Source: Undibacter mobilis (GTDB taxonomy: Bacteria; Pseudomonadota; Alphaproteobacteria; Rhizobiales; Xanthobacteraceae). Taken from it: a DNA stretch of 64,000 nucleotides. The stretch is from the NCBI RefSeq assembly GCF_003367195.1, contig NZ_QRGO01000001.1:544501-608500 (forward strand), in the 5' to 3' direction. Below the pieces are notes generated by a model that saw only the letters and a program-made list of their open reading frames with translations, was not told the DNA's origin and did not search any database. Position 1 is the stretch's first letter. Each line of letters begins with the position of its first letter. Made by a program: the position numbers and the translations under genes. Below, piece after piece: positions 27,178-36,855 of the stretch.

Positions 27178-27780
27178 CTAGGACTTCATCGCATCGAGCG
27201 CGAGGTTAAGCTTCAACACATTCACACGCGGCTCACCCAGAAAGCCCAGGGTCCGGTCCTCGATATGGGAGCCGATCAACGTCCGCAAAGTCTGCTCCGG
27301 GATACCCCTCGCCTTGGCGACCCGCGGCACCTGAAACAGCGCCGCCTCCGGCGACAGGTCGGGATCAAGGCCGCTGGCGGACGTCGTCACCAGATCGACG
27401 GGCACGGCCGTGCCCGGGTTTTCCTTCTTCAGCGTCTCGACGTCGTCCTTCAGCCGGTCGGCCAGCGCCTTGCTGGTGGGGCCGAGATTGGAGCCGCCCG
27501 AATTCGCCGCGTTGTAGGGCGTCGAAACGCTCTTGGTCGCGTCCTTCGGGTCAGGTCCCATCGTCGCCGACAGACGGCCATGGAAATACTTGTCGCTGGT
27601 GAAGGGCTGGCCGATCAGCGCCGAGCCGATCACCTTGCCATCCTTCTCGATCAGGCTGCCCTGCGCCTGAACCGGGAAGATGGCGCCGGCAATGCCGGTC
27701 ATGGCCAGCGGATAGATGAGACCCGTGACGATGGTCAGTGCGACCAGCAGCACGATGGCGGGGCGAATTTCCTTCAACAT
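27178..27780 (-). CDS. kdpC: Potassium-transporting ATPase subunit KdpC
   Basis: A 200-residue subunit with one N-terminal membrane helix and the family motifs ARFHGRLS-like [20 protein letters not shown] and [16 protein letters not shown]. It stabilises the KdpFAB complex. It begins 71 nt after kdpB and is followed at once by kdpD, so structural and sensor genes probably share a transcript. Confidence 0.96.
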   Translation of the reverse strand: MLKEIRPAIVLLVALTIVTGLIYPLAMTGIAGAIFPVQAQGSLIEKDGKVIGSALIGQPFTSDKYFHGRLSATMGPDPKDATKSVSTPYNAANSGGSNLGPTSKALADRLKDDVETLKKENPGTAVPVDLVTTSASGLDPDLSPEAALFQVPRVAKARGIPEQTLRTLIGSHIEDRTLGFLGEPRVNVLKLNLALDAMKS

Positions 27781-27851
27781 GAGTTGTCTCCATATTCTCT
27801 GGCGCGCGATCTTTTCCGAAAGCCGGTGCGTACTTTTCGGGATCGCGCGCG

Positions 27852-29924
27852 TTAGGCCAGATGCAAGGCGGTGACGATGATGTCGATCGCCTTGATACCG
27901 ATGAATGGCAGGGCGATACCGCCAAGTGCGTAGATCAGCAGATTGCGGCGCAGCAGCGCCGCGGCGCCGACCGGGCGATACTTCACGCCCTTCAGCGCCA
28001 GCGGGATGAGCGCGATGATGATCAGCGCATTGAAGATGATCGCCGACAGGATGGCGCTCTGCGGCGTCGACAGGCCCATGATGTTCAGAACGCCGAGTTG
28101 CGGATAGAAGGCCGCGAACATCGCCGGAATGATGGCGAAGTATTTGGCGACATCGTTGGCGATCGAGAATGTGGTCAGCGCGCCGCGCGTCATCAGCAAC
28201 TGCTTGCCAATTTCGACGACTTCGATGAGCTTGGTCGGATCGCTGTCGAGATCGACCATGTTGCCGGCCTCGCGGGCGGCCTGCGTGCCCGACTGCATGG
28301 CGACGCCGACATCGGCCTGGGCCAGCGCCGGCGCATCATTGGTGCCGTCGCCGCACATTGCGATCAGGCGTCCTTGAGCCTGCTCGTTGCGGATGTAGCG
28401 CAGCTTGTCCTCGGGCGTGGCCTCGGCGATGAAATCGTCAACGCCGGCTTCGGATGCGATTGAGGCCGCGGTCACCGGATTATCGCCGGTAATCATCACG
28501 GTCTTGATACCCATGCGGCGCAGCGCCGCGAAGCGATCTTTCACATCCGGCTTCACCACATCCTTGAGATGAATGACGCCGAGGATGCGGCCGTCCTCGA
28601 CGAGACCAAGCGGCGTGCCGCCGGCGCGGGCGATCTTGTCCACGGCCGCGCGGAACGCCGGCGGTTCGGCGACGTCGCGCCCCGCCTGCTCACGCGCGAA
28701 CTTGAGCACCGAGTCGATGGCGCCCTTGCGCAGCTTCCGGCCGCCGACATCGACGCCGGACAGGCGCGTCATGGCGGAGAACTCGATGAACTTGGCACCC
28801 TCAGGCACGCCCTGGCGCTTCACATTATATTTGTCCTGCACCAGCGTGATGATGGAACGGCCTTCCGCCGTCTCGTCGGCATCGCTGGCGAGCAATGCCG
28901 CCTCCGCCGCTTCTCGCTCGGTGACGCCCGGCACCGGGATGATCTCGGTCGCCAGCCGGTTGCCGAAAGTGATGGTGCCGGTCTTGTCCAGCAGCAGCGT
29001 ATCGACGTCGCCCGCCGCCTCGACGGCGCGGCCGGACATGGCCAGCACGTTGAAGCGCACCAGGCGATCCATGCCGGCAATGCCGATGGCCGAGAGCAAC
29101 GCGCCAATGGTGGTCGGAATGAGGGTCACGAACAGCGCAACCAGGACCAGCACTGAAATCGCGCCGCCGGCATACATCGCATAACTCGGAATGCTCGCGG
29201 TGGCGAAGACGAAGATGATGGTGAGGCCGACGAGCAGAATGTTGAGAGCGATCTCGTTCGGCGTCTTCTGCCGTTCCGCACCTTCGACCAGCTTGATCAT
29301 GCGATCGAGGAAGGACGAACCCGGCGACGAGGTGATGCGAATGACAATACGGTCCGAGATAACGGTGGTGCCGCCGGTCACGGCCGACCGGTCGCCGCCC
29401 GACTCGCGGATCACCGGCGCGGATTCGCCGGTCACGGCGGCCTCGTTGACCGAGGCGATGCCTTCGATGATATCGCCGTCGCCGGGAATGATGTCGCCGG
29501 CTTCGCAGACCACGAGATCGCCCGCTTCCAGTTCCTCAGCCACCACGCCTTCGTAGAGCTCGTGATTGTCGGCCGAAAGAAGACGCTTGGCGCGGGTCTG
29601 TGCCCGCGTCTGGCGCAGCGTATCGGCCTGCGCCTTGCCGCGCCCTTCGGCCACGGCTTCGGCGAAATTGGCGAACAGCACGGTGAACCAGAGCCAGACG
29701 ACGATCTGCAACTCGAAGGCAATGCCGGCCACCCCGGTGACGATGTCGCGGACCAGCAGCACGGTGGTCAGCGCCGTCACGATCTCGAGCACAAACATCA
29801 CCGGATTCTTCGCCAGCGTGCGCGGATCGAGCTTGATGAAAGCCTGACCGATCGCCGGCAGCACAATCGTCGGGTCGAGCAGCGACGAGGCCGACATCCG
29901 CTTGCGGACTTTGGACGTTTCCAT
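27852..29924 (-). CDS. kdpB: Potassium-transporting P-type ATPase subunit KdpB
   Basis: The 690-residue catalytic subunit has the phosphorylation motif DKTGTIT, the actuator motif AVTGESAPV and the hinge [16 protein letters not shown], with about seven membrane helices. It hydrolyses ATP to drive potassium uptake through KdpA. Length and motifs are normal. It starts 17 nt after kdpA. Confidence 0.97.
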   Translation of the reverse strand: METSKVRKRMSASSLLDPTIVLPAIGQAFIKLDPRTLAKNPVMFVLEIVTALTTVLLVRDIVTGVAGIAFELQIVVWLWFTVLFANFAEAVAEGRGKAQADTLRQTRAQTRAKRLLSADNHELYEGVVAEELEAGDLVVCEAGDIIPGDGDIIEGIASVNEAAVTGESAPVIRESGGDRSAVTGGTTVISDRIVIRITSSPGSSFLDRMIKLVEGAERQKTPNEIALNILLVGLTIIFVFATASIPSYAMYAGGAISVLVLVALFVTLIPTTIGALLSAIGIAGMDRLVRFNVLAMSGRAVEAAGDVDTLLLDKTGTITFGNRLATEIIPVPGVTEREAAEAALLASDADETAEGRSIITLVQDKYNVKRQGVPEGAKFIEFSAMTRLSGVDVGGRKLRKGAIDSVLKFAREQAGRDVAEPPAFRAAVDKIARAGGTPLGLVEDGRILGVIHLKDVVKPDVKDRFAALRRMGIKTVMITGDNPVTAASIASEAGVDDFIAEATPEDKLRYIRNEQAQGRLIAMCGDGTNDAPALAQADVGVAMQSGTQAAREAGNMVDLDSDPTKLIEVVEIGKQLLMTRGALTTFSIANDVAKYFAIIPAMFAAFYPQLGVLNIMGLSTPQSAILSAIIFNALIIIALIPLALKGVKYRPVGAAALLRRNLLIYALGGIALPFIGIKAIDIIVTALHLA

Positions 29925-29941
29925 GGACGTAAACTCCGGAA

Positions 29942-31645
29942 TTAGAAGAGCTGGCCGGCCTGCATCGCGAGATGCTCGACGATGGGGCCAAGCGCGAGCG
30001 CCGGGAAGAAGGTGAGACCGCCGACGATGAGGATGACGCCGACCAGAAGACCGACGAACAAGCCACCCGTCGTCGGGAAGGTGCCGGCCGAAACCGCGAC
30101 CATCTTTTTCTGCGCCAGCGACCCGGCAATCGCCATGGCCGGCACGATCATCCAGAAGCGGCCGATGAACATCGCGATGGCGCCGGTCACATTGTAGAAC
30201 GGCGTATTGCCGGTGAGCCCCGCGAAGGCCGAGCCGTTATTGCCGGTCTGCGACGAATAGGCGTACAGCACCTCGGTGAAGCCATGCGGACCGGCATTGG
30301 CCATCGACGCGACCGCGGGCGGATAGACGACGGCAATGGCGGTCCAGCCGAGGATCATCAGCGGCAGGATCAGGATGGCGAGCATCGCCATCTTGACTTC
30401 GCGCGCCTCGATCTTCTTGCCGACATATTCGGGTGTGCGGCCGACCATCAGGCCTGCGACGAACACCGTGAGGATGACGAACAGCAGCATGCCGTAAAGG
30501 CCGGCGCCGACGCCGCCGATGACGATCTCGCCGAGCTGGATATTGATCAGCGGGATCATGCCGCCGAGGGCCGTGAAGCTGTCATGCATGGCGTTGACGG
30601 CGCCGCACGAGGCCGCGGTGGTTATAACGGCGAACAAGGCCGAGCCGACGATACCAAAGCGGACTTCCTTGCCCTCCATGTTGCCGCCGGTGAGACCGAG
30701 CGCGTTCAGCGTGTTCGTGCCGTAGGCTTCGGCCCAGTAGCAGAACAGGACACCGGCCAGGAACAGCACGCCCATGGCGGCAAGGATCGCCCAGCCTTGC
30801 TTCTGATTGCCGACCATGCGGCCGAACACATTGGTGAGCGCCGCGCCGAGCACGAAGATCGACAGCATCTGCACGAAGTTGGACAGCGCCGTCGGGTTCT
30901 CGAAGGGATGCGATGCGTTGGCGTTGAAGAAGCCGCCGCCATTGGTGCCGAGCATCTTGATGGCCACCTGCGAGGCGACCGGGCCGACGGCGATGGTCTG
31001 CTGCGCGCCTTCCAGCGTGGTGGCGTCCACATAGGCGCCCAGCGTCTGCGGGATGCCCTGCCAGACCAGGAACAGCGTGAAGACGATGCAGATCGGGAGG
31101 AGGATGTAGAGCGTACAGCGGGTGATATCGACCCAGAAATTGCCCACGGTTTTCGCCGAGGCGCGCGCAAAGCCGCGGATCAGCGCGACCGCCAGGACGA
31201 TGCCGGTTGCGGCCGACAGGAAGTTCTGGTGCGTCAGACCGAGCATCTGGGTCAGATAGGACAGCGTGCTTTCGCCGCCGTAATTCTGCCAGTTGGTGTT
31301 GGTGATGAAGGAAATCGCGGTATTGAAGGAGAGATCCGACGGTACCGCCGTCATGCCGGCCGGGTTGAACGGCAGCACGCCCTGCAGGCGCAGCAGGGAG
31401 TACAGAACGAGGAAGCCGGCGACGTGGAACAGCAGCATGGCGACGGTGTAGGTCAGCCAATGCTGTTCGCGGGTCTCGTCGACACCGCCGACCCGGTAGA
31501 GCAGGCGCTCGACCGGGCGGAGGACGGGCGACAACAGCGTGCGCTCGCCGTTGAAGACGCGAGTCATATAGCCGCCGATTATGGGGGTGAGCGCCAAGAT
31601 GATGGCGCAGTACAGCGCGATCTGAATCCAGCCGATAATTGTCAT
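29942..31645 (-). CDS. kdpA: Potassium-transporting ATPase channel subunit KdpA
   Basis: This 567-residue channel-like protein has about ten membrane segments and four pore-loop repeats, including [28 protein letters not shown] and [13 protein letters not shown], which form the potassium selectivity filter. It binds and passes potassium in the high-affinity Kdp pump. It begins 9 nt after kdpF. Confidence 0.97.
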   Translation of the reverse strand: MTIIGWIQIALYCAIILALTPIIGGYMTRVFNGERTLLSPVLRPVERLLYRVGGVDETREQHWLTYTVAMLLFHVAGFLVLYSLLRLQGVLPFNPAGMTAVPSDLSFNTAISFITNTNWQNYGGESTLSYLTQMLGLTHQNFLSAATGIVLAVALIRGFARASAKTVGNFWVDITRCTLYILLPICIVFTLFLVWQGIPQTLGAYVDATTLEGAQQTIAVGPVASQVAIKMLGTNGGGFFNANASHPFENPTALSNFVQMLSIFVLGAALTNVFGRMVGNQKQGWAILAAMGVLFLAGVLFCYWAEAYGTNTLNALGLTGGNMEGKEVRFGIVGSALFAVITTAASCGAVNAMHDSFTALGGMIPLINIQLGEIVIGGVGAGLYGMLLFVILTVFVAGLMVGRTPEYVGKKIEAREVKMAMLAILILPLMILGWTAIAVVYPPAVASMANAGPHGFTEVLYAYSSQTGNNGSAFAGLTGNTPFYNVTGAIAMFIGRFWMIVPAMAIAGSLAQKKMVAVSAGTFPTTGGLFVGLLVGVILIVGGLTFFPALALGPIVEHLAMQAGQLF

Positions 31646-31654
31646 GATACGGCC

Positions 31655-31744
31655 TCAGAACCGTTCCGGGCGCATGAGCGCGTAGGTGAGATAGATGAGG
31701 ATGCCGGCGGTAACCGCAGCGGCGAGCGTGTAATCCAGATTCAT
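31655..31744 (-). CDS. kdpF: KdpF, small stabilising subunit (29 aa)
   Basis: A 29-residue single-helix protein, MNLDYTLAAAVTAGILIYLT followed by YALMRPERF. The closing LMRPERF is the mark of KdpF, a lipid-like stabiliser of the KdpABC complex. It is directly upstream of kdpA. The gene is too short for usual gene finders and is easily missed. Confidence 0.92.
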   Translation of the reverse strand: MNLDYTLAAAVTAGILIYLTYALMRPERF

Positions 31745-31755
31745 GACCGAAGGTC

Positions 31756-31839
31756 CTATAACCGGTCGCAGGCGACGGCGTACCCCACCGTCCCCCCAAA
31801 CAAGCAGAGGGCCCCGGCCAGCATGATGAGATCGAACAT
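31756..31839 (-). CDS. 27-residue membrane micro-protein upstream of kdpF
   Basis: An ATG at 31839 opens a 27-residue frame reading MFDLIMLAGALCLFGGTVGY then AVACDRL, ending 11 nt before kdpF. It is one hydrophobic helix with a short charged tail (CDRL). From memory, similar tiny frames ending in CDRL or CERL occur before kdpF in other Proteobacteria, usually unannotated. A second small helper of the Kdp pump or a leader peptide are both possible. No strong ribosome site is visible, which lowers confidence. Confidence 0.65.
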   Translation of the reverse strand: MFDLIMLAGALCLFGGTVGYAVACDRL

Positions 31840-31962
31840 TGGAAGACCCGTTTGTGCTTCGTGTGCCAGAACGGATTTAGGCGGGGGCGTGTAAGGAAGC
31901 GATGCGGAATGCCGCTGCCGCGCATCAAGAAGCCATAAATGTCAGCCGGATGTTCGGCCCGA

Positions 31963-31988
31963 TGATCCAGCAATCCCCTCCATCCGTA
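31963..31988 (+). promoter_or_regulatory. RpoE-type ECF promoter before the DUF2177 gene
   Basis: TGATCC (31963-31968), 16-nt spacer, CGTA (31985-31988), 35 nt before the ATG at 32024. The -35 TGATCC is that of the RpoE-ChrR sigma group of Rhodobacter sphaeroides. The same TGATCC-N16-CGTA form is found twice near 34.6 kb at the rpoE operon and its divergent neighbour, which makes chance unlikely. Confidence 0.82.
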
Positions 31989-32023
31989 TCACCTGTGGGG
32001 ATTTTCGTATCTGGAGCGCGACC

Positions 32024-32440
32024 ATGACCTACGCCGTCGCCTATCTCGCCATTCTTCTGCCGTTCGGTCTGCTCGACGCCGTCTGGCTCAGCCTCATGGG
32101 ACCTCGGCTCTATAAGCCAACGCTCGGCGACATTCTGCTGGCGAACGTCAATGTCCCTGCCGCGATTGCCTTCTATCTGATTTATCCGATCGGCATTCTG
32201 ATATTCGCTACCCTGCCCGCTCTGAAGGCCGGTTCGGTGGCACCCGCCCTGATCTATGCCGCGCTGTTCGGTGCTCTGGCCTATGGCACCTACGACCTGA
32301 CCAACCAGGCCACCTTGCGCAATTGGACGCTGCAATTGACGCTTGCCGACATGGCCTGGGGCACGATCGCATCCGGCCTGGCCGGCGCCGCCTCGTACTA
32401 TCTGACACGCACGATCAGCGATTGGCTCGGTATCGCCTAA
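32024..32440 (+). CDS. DUF2177 family membrane protein
   Basis: A 138-residue protein with four hydrophobic segments, matching the DUF2177 family (FGLLDAVWLSLMGPRLY-like opening, central YGTYDLTNQATLRNW, close to the family's YxTYDLTNxAxLxxW). Function is unknown. It has its own ECF promoter and so very likely belongs to the RpoE-ChrR stress response together with the genes downstream, which it faces convergently; its stop overlaps the DUF1295 gene end by 4 nt. Confidence 0.88.
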   Translation: MTYAVAYLAILLPFGLLDAVWLSLMGPRLYKPTLGDILLANVNVPAAIAFYLIYPIGILIFATLPALKAGSVAPALIYAALFGALAYGTYDLTNQATLRNWTLQLTLADMAWGTIASGLAGAASYYLTRTISDWLGIA

Positions 32441-33243
32441 TCTCGGGGCGGGCCAGGGAAGAAGGCATTGGTGCGGCGCTGATAAGCGCGGAAAGCTTCG
32501 CCACGCGAACGCAGCATATGTTTTTCAAGAAGCGGGATGCCCGAGACGTAAACCAGCAACCAGTACATACAGGCCGCTCCGGACAACGCTATAAATCCCC
32601 ACGGATACCCTCCGGTGAGATCGATGGCGATCAAGGGATAGGCCAACCAGCCGAGAGCCTCGAAGAAGTAATTTGGGTGACGCGATAATTTCCACAAACC
32701 GGCCTCGTTTACACCGCCGTTGTTGGCCGGGTTCGACTTGAAGCGATTAAGTTGCCAATCGGCAATACCCTCGCCGCAAACCGCGATAATCATGACCAGG
32801 ATCGCCACGGCATCCCAGACGCTGAGCCGGGCGTCCGGCCGATGCGCCGCAACAAATATCGACATCACCAGCGGCAGGCCAGCCATCGCCTGAACCTGCA
32901 AGAACCAGAACATCTGGCGCGGCGCATCACTGCCCCAGGCCTCGATTTTCTCGGCATAACGTGGATCGTTCGAGATTCCTGCGGAGCGGCTGGCGATATG
33001 AACACCGAGCCGCAAGGCCCAGATCGCGGCGAAGGAAGCGACCAGAATTTGCCGCGTCGGCCACCCACTGCCCATCGGAACGAGCGCACCGGCCATGCCG
33101 GTCAAACCGACACCGAACGTCCAGATCGTATCGACCCAGCCGGAATTGCCGCTGCGCTGCTGAACAAGCCACGCCACCGTCATGATCGCCGACAAAGCGA
33201 TCGACATCGCCATGAGAGCGACAAGAAACTCAAAAACAGTCAT
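32437..33243 (-). CDS. DUF1295 family membrane protein (steroid 5-alpha-reductase-like)
   Basis: A 268-residue protein with about six or seven hydrophobic segments and the C-terminal motif NEAGLWKLSRHPNYFFEALG then WLAYPLIA, the hallmark of DUF1295 and of the isoprenylcysteine-methyltransferase/steroid-reductase-like fold. Members may reduce or methylate lipids using NADPH or SAM; the substrate is unknown. It begins 4 nt after chrR in the same direction and is probably in the rpoE-chrR operon. Confidence 0.87.
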   Translation of the reverse strand: MTVFEFLVALMAMSIALSAIMTVAWLVQQRSGNSGWVDTIWTFGVGLTGMAGALVPMGSGWPTRQILVASFAAIWALRLGVHIASRSAGISNDPRYAEKIEAWGSDAPRQMFWFLQVQAMAGLPLVMSIFVAAHRPDARLSVWDAVAILVMIIAVCGEGIADWQLNRFKSNPANNGGVNEAGLWKLSRHPNYFFEALGWLAYPLIAIDLTGGYPWGFIALSGAACMYWLLVYVSGIPLLEKHMLRSRGEAFRAYQRRTNAFFPGPPRD

Positions 33244-33247
33244 GGCA

Positions 33248-33907
33248 CTAGATGCGCACGAATGGCTGCATCATCCTTCCGATAAGACCGGACAGCTTCA
33301 ACTCGCCCTGCATGGCAACAAGACAAATACACTCCTCGTCGCCATCGATTACCGGCGAGTGCCCGTCATCATGATCGGCATCGTCGCAATCGCCGGCGGC
33401 GTAGCGGCCGCCTTCGTGAATGAAGGCGCCGGACAAGACGCAGGTCAGCTCGGTGCCGGTGTGACTGTGTTCCGGAATTCTCAAGCCCGGCGCCGCCTTG
33501 AGCATGAATACGCGCGCGCCGCCCTCGGAGGGAACCTTCACCACACGATGATGCAGTCCGGGCGCAACCCAGCGCCAGGGGCCCAGTTCGTATCCGAGCA
33601 AGTGCTTCTGTTCGGGCTGCCAGACCGGCACAATCGTCCGCTTTTCGTTTCGATTGCGAGTCTGCCCGCGTGAGCTATTCGCTTCGCGATCGAGCAGCGC
33701 CAGCGCATGCAGCGCCGCTCCCGGCGCCATTGCCACCGGATCGATCTCGGCCAGCATCTGACCGCCGGCTTCTTCCAATGCCGCTATATATTCGCGGCAA
33801 TTACCACACATCGCGAGATGACTGGCAACGACCAGACTGCGGCCCTCGTCCAGGGTACCAGCGGCGAATTCCGCCAGCGTCGTATTCTTCGGATGGTGTC
33901 GGCTCAT
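33248..33907 (-). CDS. chrR: Zinc-binding anti-sigma factor ChrR
   Basis: This 219-residue protein has an N-terminal anti-sigma domain with zinc ligands matching those of R. sphaeroides ChrR (His4/5, His30, Cys34, Cys37 in HLAMCGNC) and a C-terminal cupin domain (PEHSHTGTELTCVLSGAF, and a His/Asp-rich DDADHDDGH). It holds RpoE inactive until singlet oxygen or organic peroxide triggers release. It overlaps rpoE by 4 nt. Confidence 0.93.
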   Translation of the reverse strand: MSRHHPKNTTLAEFAAGTLDEGRSLVVASHLAMCGNCREYIAALEEAGGQMLAEIDPVAMAPGAALHALALLDREANSSRGQTRNRNEKRTIVPVWQPEQKHLLGYELGPWRWVAPGLHHRVVKVPSEGGARVFMLKAAPGLRIPEHSHTGTELTCVLSGAFIHEGGRYAAGDCDDADHDDGHSPVIDGDEECICLVAMQGELKLSGLIGRMMQPFVRI

Positions 33908-34482
33908 GTCAGGTCACCAAGACAATCTTTCAGGCGGTTCATCGCAAGTCGTATTCTCGATTTGACCGTCCCGAGCGGGATCTTAAGTTCGCGCGCAATG
34001 TCGCCATGCGCTTGGCCTTCAAAAAACGACAGACGTACCACCTTGAGCTGGTCATCCGTCAGATGAGACAGGGCGGCACGGACACGCCGTTCACGCTCGC
34101 TAGCATCGAGCTCCTCGTCTGGCTGCGGCGGCGCGTCCAGAAACTCGTTTGATTCAAGGTCGAATAGTTTGCTGCGCTGCTCGCGACGAGCAACATCGAT
34201 GCGCAGGTTGCGCGCTATGGTAAAGATCCAGGCTGAAGCGCCCGCGCGCGCGCGGTCAAATTGCTCGGCCTTGCGCCATACCGTAAGCATGGCCTCTTGC
34301 GCCAACTCCTCGGCGGCGGCAGCCGGCATATTGGATCGCATCAAGACGGCTTTGATGCGCGGCGCGTAGTAATCGAACAAGGCTGTAAAGGCCTCACGGT
34401 CGCGCGTGGCGGCGACCGCCTCGATCAGACGAGCCAGATCGGCGGAACATGTGATCTCGTAAGCCCGGGTCGGCATGTTCAT
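33904..34482 (-). CDS. rpoE: ECF sigma factor RpoE (ChrR-controlled group)
   Basis: About 192 residues from the ATG at 34482 (MNMPTRAYEITCSADLARLI). It has region 2 (FTALFDYYAPRIKAVLMR, EELAQEAMLTVWRKA) and region 4 (LTDDQLKVVRLSFFEGQAHG, IPLGTVKSRIRLAMNRLK). The open frame continues upstream to 34716, but that part crosses the promoter. It directs transcription of an envelope and lipid photo-oxidative stress regulon in relatives. ChrR is encoded directly downstream. Confidence 0.93.
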   Translation of the reverse strand: MNMPTRAYEITCSADLARLIEAVAATRDREAFTALFDYYAPRIKAVLMRSNMPAAAAEELAQEAMLTVWRKAEQFDRARAGASAWIFTIARNLRIDVARREQRSKLFDLESNEFLDAPPQPDEELDASERERRVRAALSHLTDDQLKVVRLSFFEGQAHGDIARELKIPLGTVKSRIRLAMNRLKDCLGDLT

Positions 34483-34565
34483 CGCCTGCGAAAACTCCGC
34501 CCGAATCTGGTGTGATTTGGCGCCACTCTCCACGTCGCTCCGATACACTACTTGCATCGGCAATA

Positions 34566-34591
34566 TACGTGATCCGGCCCGGTTTGGATCA
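34566..34591 (-). promoter_or_regulatory. RpoE-type ECF promoter of rpoE-chrR
   Basis: On the minus strand TGATCC (34591-34586), 16-nt spacer, CGTA (34569-34566), about 84 nt before the rpoE ATG. It indicates that the sigma factor transcribes its own operon. Only 3 nt separate it from the divergent promoter at 34595. Confidence 0.85.
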
Positions 34592-34594
34592 CGG

Positions 34595-34620
34595 TGATCC
34601 AGCCGGTATTCCGGACCGTA
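34595..34620 (+). promoter_or_regulatory. RpoE-type ECF promoter of the flavin oxidase/CFA operon
   Basis: TGATCC (34595-34600), 16-nt spacer, CGTA (34617-34620), about 56 nt before the chosen ATG at 34676. It is back-to-back with the rpoE promoter. Its position also shows that an ATG-like start at 34622 cannot be used, since it would lie at the transcription start. Confidence 0.85.
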
Positions 34621-34675
34621 CTTGTTCCTGACAGCGAGCGACCCGACCGGTCGCGGCCAGAGGCAGTTGGGAATC

Positions 34676-36025
34676 ATGTCTGAAAACGGCACGCAGCCCC
34701 TAAAAATCGCAATCATTGGCAGCGGAATTTCGGGAATGGCCGCGGCCTGGCTCCTGTCTGGCCGTCATCAGGTGACGGTCTACGAGCGCGCCGACCGGAT
34801 TGGCGGCCACAGTAATACCGTCGACGCTCGCACCCCAAATGGCACAGTGGCGGTCGATACCGGTTTCATCGTGTACAACCGGCAGACTTATCCAAATCTG
34901 ACCGCACTGTTCGAGCACCTCAATGTGGCTTCGGAGGCGACCGAAATGTCCCTCGGCGTATCGCTTGAGGGCGGCGCCCTGGAATATGCCGGGGAGAATC
35001 TGGCCACCGTGTTTGCGCAAAAGCGCAATCTGTTTAGCCCGCGTTTCTGGTCGATGCTGCGCGATCTGCGACGCTTCTATAAAGACGCGCCGGACGACAT
35101 GCGTCGACTGGGGCAGCAAGCGACACTCGGCGATTATCTCAAGCTCGGCGGCTATGGCGAAGCCTTCCGCGACGATCACTTGCTGCCAATGGCGGCGGCG
35201 ATCTGGTCGGCGCCAGCGCAGGCCATGCTCGATTACCCGGCCGCCGCCTTTATCCGATTCCAGGAGAACCATGGCCTGTTGAAGTTGAAAGACCGGCCGG
35301 TATGGCGCACCGTCAAGGGTGGCAGCCGCAGCTACGTAACGCAGCTGACCAAGCCGTACGCCGAACGCATCCGGCTCAACCAGACGATTCTGTCGATCAC
35401 ACGCCACGTCGATGGCGTGGATATCACGAGCGCCGGCTCCGGCCCCGAACGTTTCGATCACGTCGTATTGGCGACGCACGCCGATCAGGCGCTGGCCTTG
35501 CTGACGGAGCCGAGCGCGGCCGAGCGCACATTGCTGACGCCGTTTCGATATAGCCGCAATCTGGCTGTGCTGCATAGCGATCAACGACTCATGCCGAAGC
35601 GCCGCAAGGTGTGGTCAAGCTGGAACTACATCAGCGGCGCCCAAAACGCAGACGCGCTGACCGTTACTTACTGGATGAACCGGCTGCAGAACCTCAGGAC
35701 AGATACACCTCTGTTCGTGACGCTCAATCCGGCGCAGCCACCGCACGCCGGCACGATCTTCCATTCGGAGATCTACGAGCACCCCCTGCTCGATACGGCA
35801 GCCATGACAGCGCAAACCAAATTATGGTCGCTGCAAAGGCGCCACCGCACATGGTTCTGCGGCGCCTATTTTGGCGCCGGATTCCATGAAGACGGACTGC
35901 AATCGGGCCTGGCAGTCGCCGAAGCGCTTGGCGGCGTGCGACGGCCCTGGAATGTGGAGAATGAATCGGGGCGCATTCATATGCACGTCAATGAGCTGGC
36001 CGCCGTGTCGGAGCAGGCCACATGA
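34676..36025 (+). CDS. FAD-dependent amine-oxidase-like protein of the CFA cluster
   Basis: About 449 residues from the ATG at 34676 (MSENGTQPLKIAIIGSG). It has the FAD motif AIIGSGISGMAAAWLLS, then RIGGHSNTVDA and VDTGFIVYNRQTYPNL, typical of the flavoproteins found with DUF1365 and CFA-synthase-like genes. These are thought to oxidise or desaturate fatty acyl chains; in R. sphaeroides RpoE-dependent relatives take part in furan fatty acid formation. It overlaps the DUF1365 gene by 4 nt. Confidence 0.88.
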   Translation: MSENGTQPLKIAIIGSGISGMAAAWLLSGRHQVTVYERADRIGGHSNTVDARTPNGTVAVDTGFIVYNRQTYPNLTALFEHLNVASEATEMSLGVSLEGGALEYAGENLATVFAQKRNLFSPRFWSMLRDLRRFYKDAPDDMRRLGQQATLGDYLKLGGYGEAFRDDHLLPMAAAIWSAPAQAMLDYPAAAFIRFQENHGLLKLKDRPVWRTVKGGSRSYVTQLTKPYAERIRLNQTILSITRHVDGVDITSAGSGPERFDHVVLATHADQALALLTEPSAAERTLLTPFRYSRNLAVLHSDQRLMPKRRKVWSSWNYISGAQNADALTVTYWMNRLQNLRTDTPLFVTLNPAQPPHAGTIFHSEIYEHPLLDTAAMTAQTKLWSLQRRHRTWFCGAYFGAGFHEDGLQSGLAVAEALGGVRRPWNVENESGRIHMHVNELAAVSEQAT

Positions 36026-36855
36026 GCACCGAAGCGCTCGCGGCTGTGGGGCATTCCTGCCTCTACACAGGGACGGTTATGCACCGGCGCCTCAAGCCGC
36101 ATGCGCATCGGCTGAACTATCGAGCGTTCTGGTGTCTGCTCGATCTCGACGAATTGCCTGACTTGTCCGCCCGGCTGACATTTTTCTCGCTCGAAAGATT
36201 TAACCTGTTCGGATTCCGTACCACCGATCACGGCGACGGCTCCAACCGCCCCTTGCGCGCTCAAGTCGACGCTCATCTCGCCACAGCCGGGATTGATCTT
36301 AAAGGGGGCGCCATCCGGCTTTTATGCATGCCGCGCTTTCTCGGCTTTGTGTTCAATCCGATCAGCGTTTATTATTGTTATGATCGTTCGGGTGCGCTCA
36401 GGGCTCTGCTTTATCAGGTGCATAACACGTTCCGGCAGCGCCACAGTTATCTGATCCCGGTCGATAGCAGGCCGGGAGAACCCATCGAGCAGCGCTGCCT
36501 AAAGGCGTTTTATGTGTCACCGTTCATGGACATGGATATCGCCTACCGCTTTCGTGTGCAGCCGCCGGACGAACGCGTTGCGCTCGTCATCGAGTGCTCA
36601 GACGCGGATGGCCCTGTGTTGATCGCTTCACTCGCCGGCGAACGTCAGGCGCTCACCGATACGGCTCTTCTGCGCGTCTTCCTTTCGTTTCCGCTGATGA
36701 CACTCAAAGTCGTTGCCGGCATTCACTGGGAAGCGCTTAAACTGTGGATCAAGGGCATGCGGCTGCGTCCGCGCCCGCCAGCCCCCTCACCCATCACTAT
36801 TGCAACGCAGCCGCTGCCGAATACGTCCCAAGCTTTCGGGAATAGCCATGACTGA
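36022..36855 (+). CDS. DUF1365 family protein
   Basis: A 277-residue protein with the DUF1365 opening YTGTVMHRRLKPHAHRLNY and the core MPRFLGFVFNPISVYYCYD and VSPFMDMDIAYRF. The biochemical role is unknown; it almost always sits with a flavin oxidase and a CFA-synthase-like methyltransferase, as here. Its start overlaps the flavin gene and its end overlaps the next gene by 8 nt, so the three are translationally coupled. Confidence 0.9.
   Translation: MSTEALAAVGHSCLYTGTVMHRRLKPHAHRLNYRAFWCLLDLDELPDLSARLTFFSLERFNLFGFRTTDHGDGSNRPLRAQVDAHLATAGIDLKGGAIRLLCMPRFLGFVFNPISVYYCYDRSGALRALLYQVHNTFRQRHSYLIPVDSRPGEPIEQRCLKAFYVSPFMDMDIAYRFRVQPPDERVALVIECSDADGPVLIASLAGERQALTDTALLRVFLSFPLMTLKVVAGIHWEALKLWIKGMRLRPRPPAPSPITIATQPLPNTSQAFGNSHD

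Noticed and set aside
29972..31894. 640-residue open frame on the plus strand
   Set aside because: It is antisense to kdpA, which has complete KdpA motifs; the translation is low-complexity Asp/Arg/Gln/His-rich.
34622..34675. Upstream start of the flavin oxidase gene
   Set aside because: The ECF promoter ends at 34620, so a start at 34622 would precede or coincide with the RNA 5' end; the ATG at 34676 fits the protein family.
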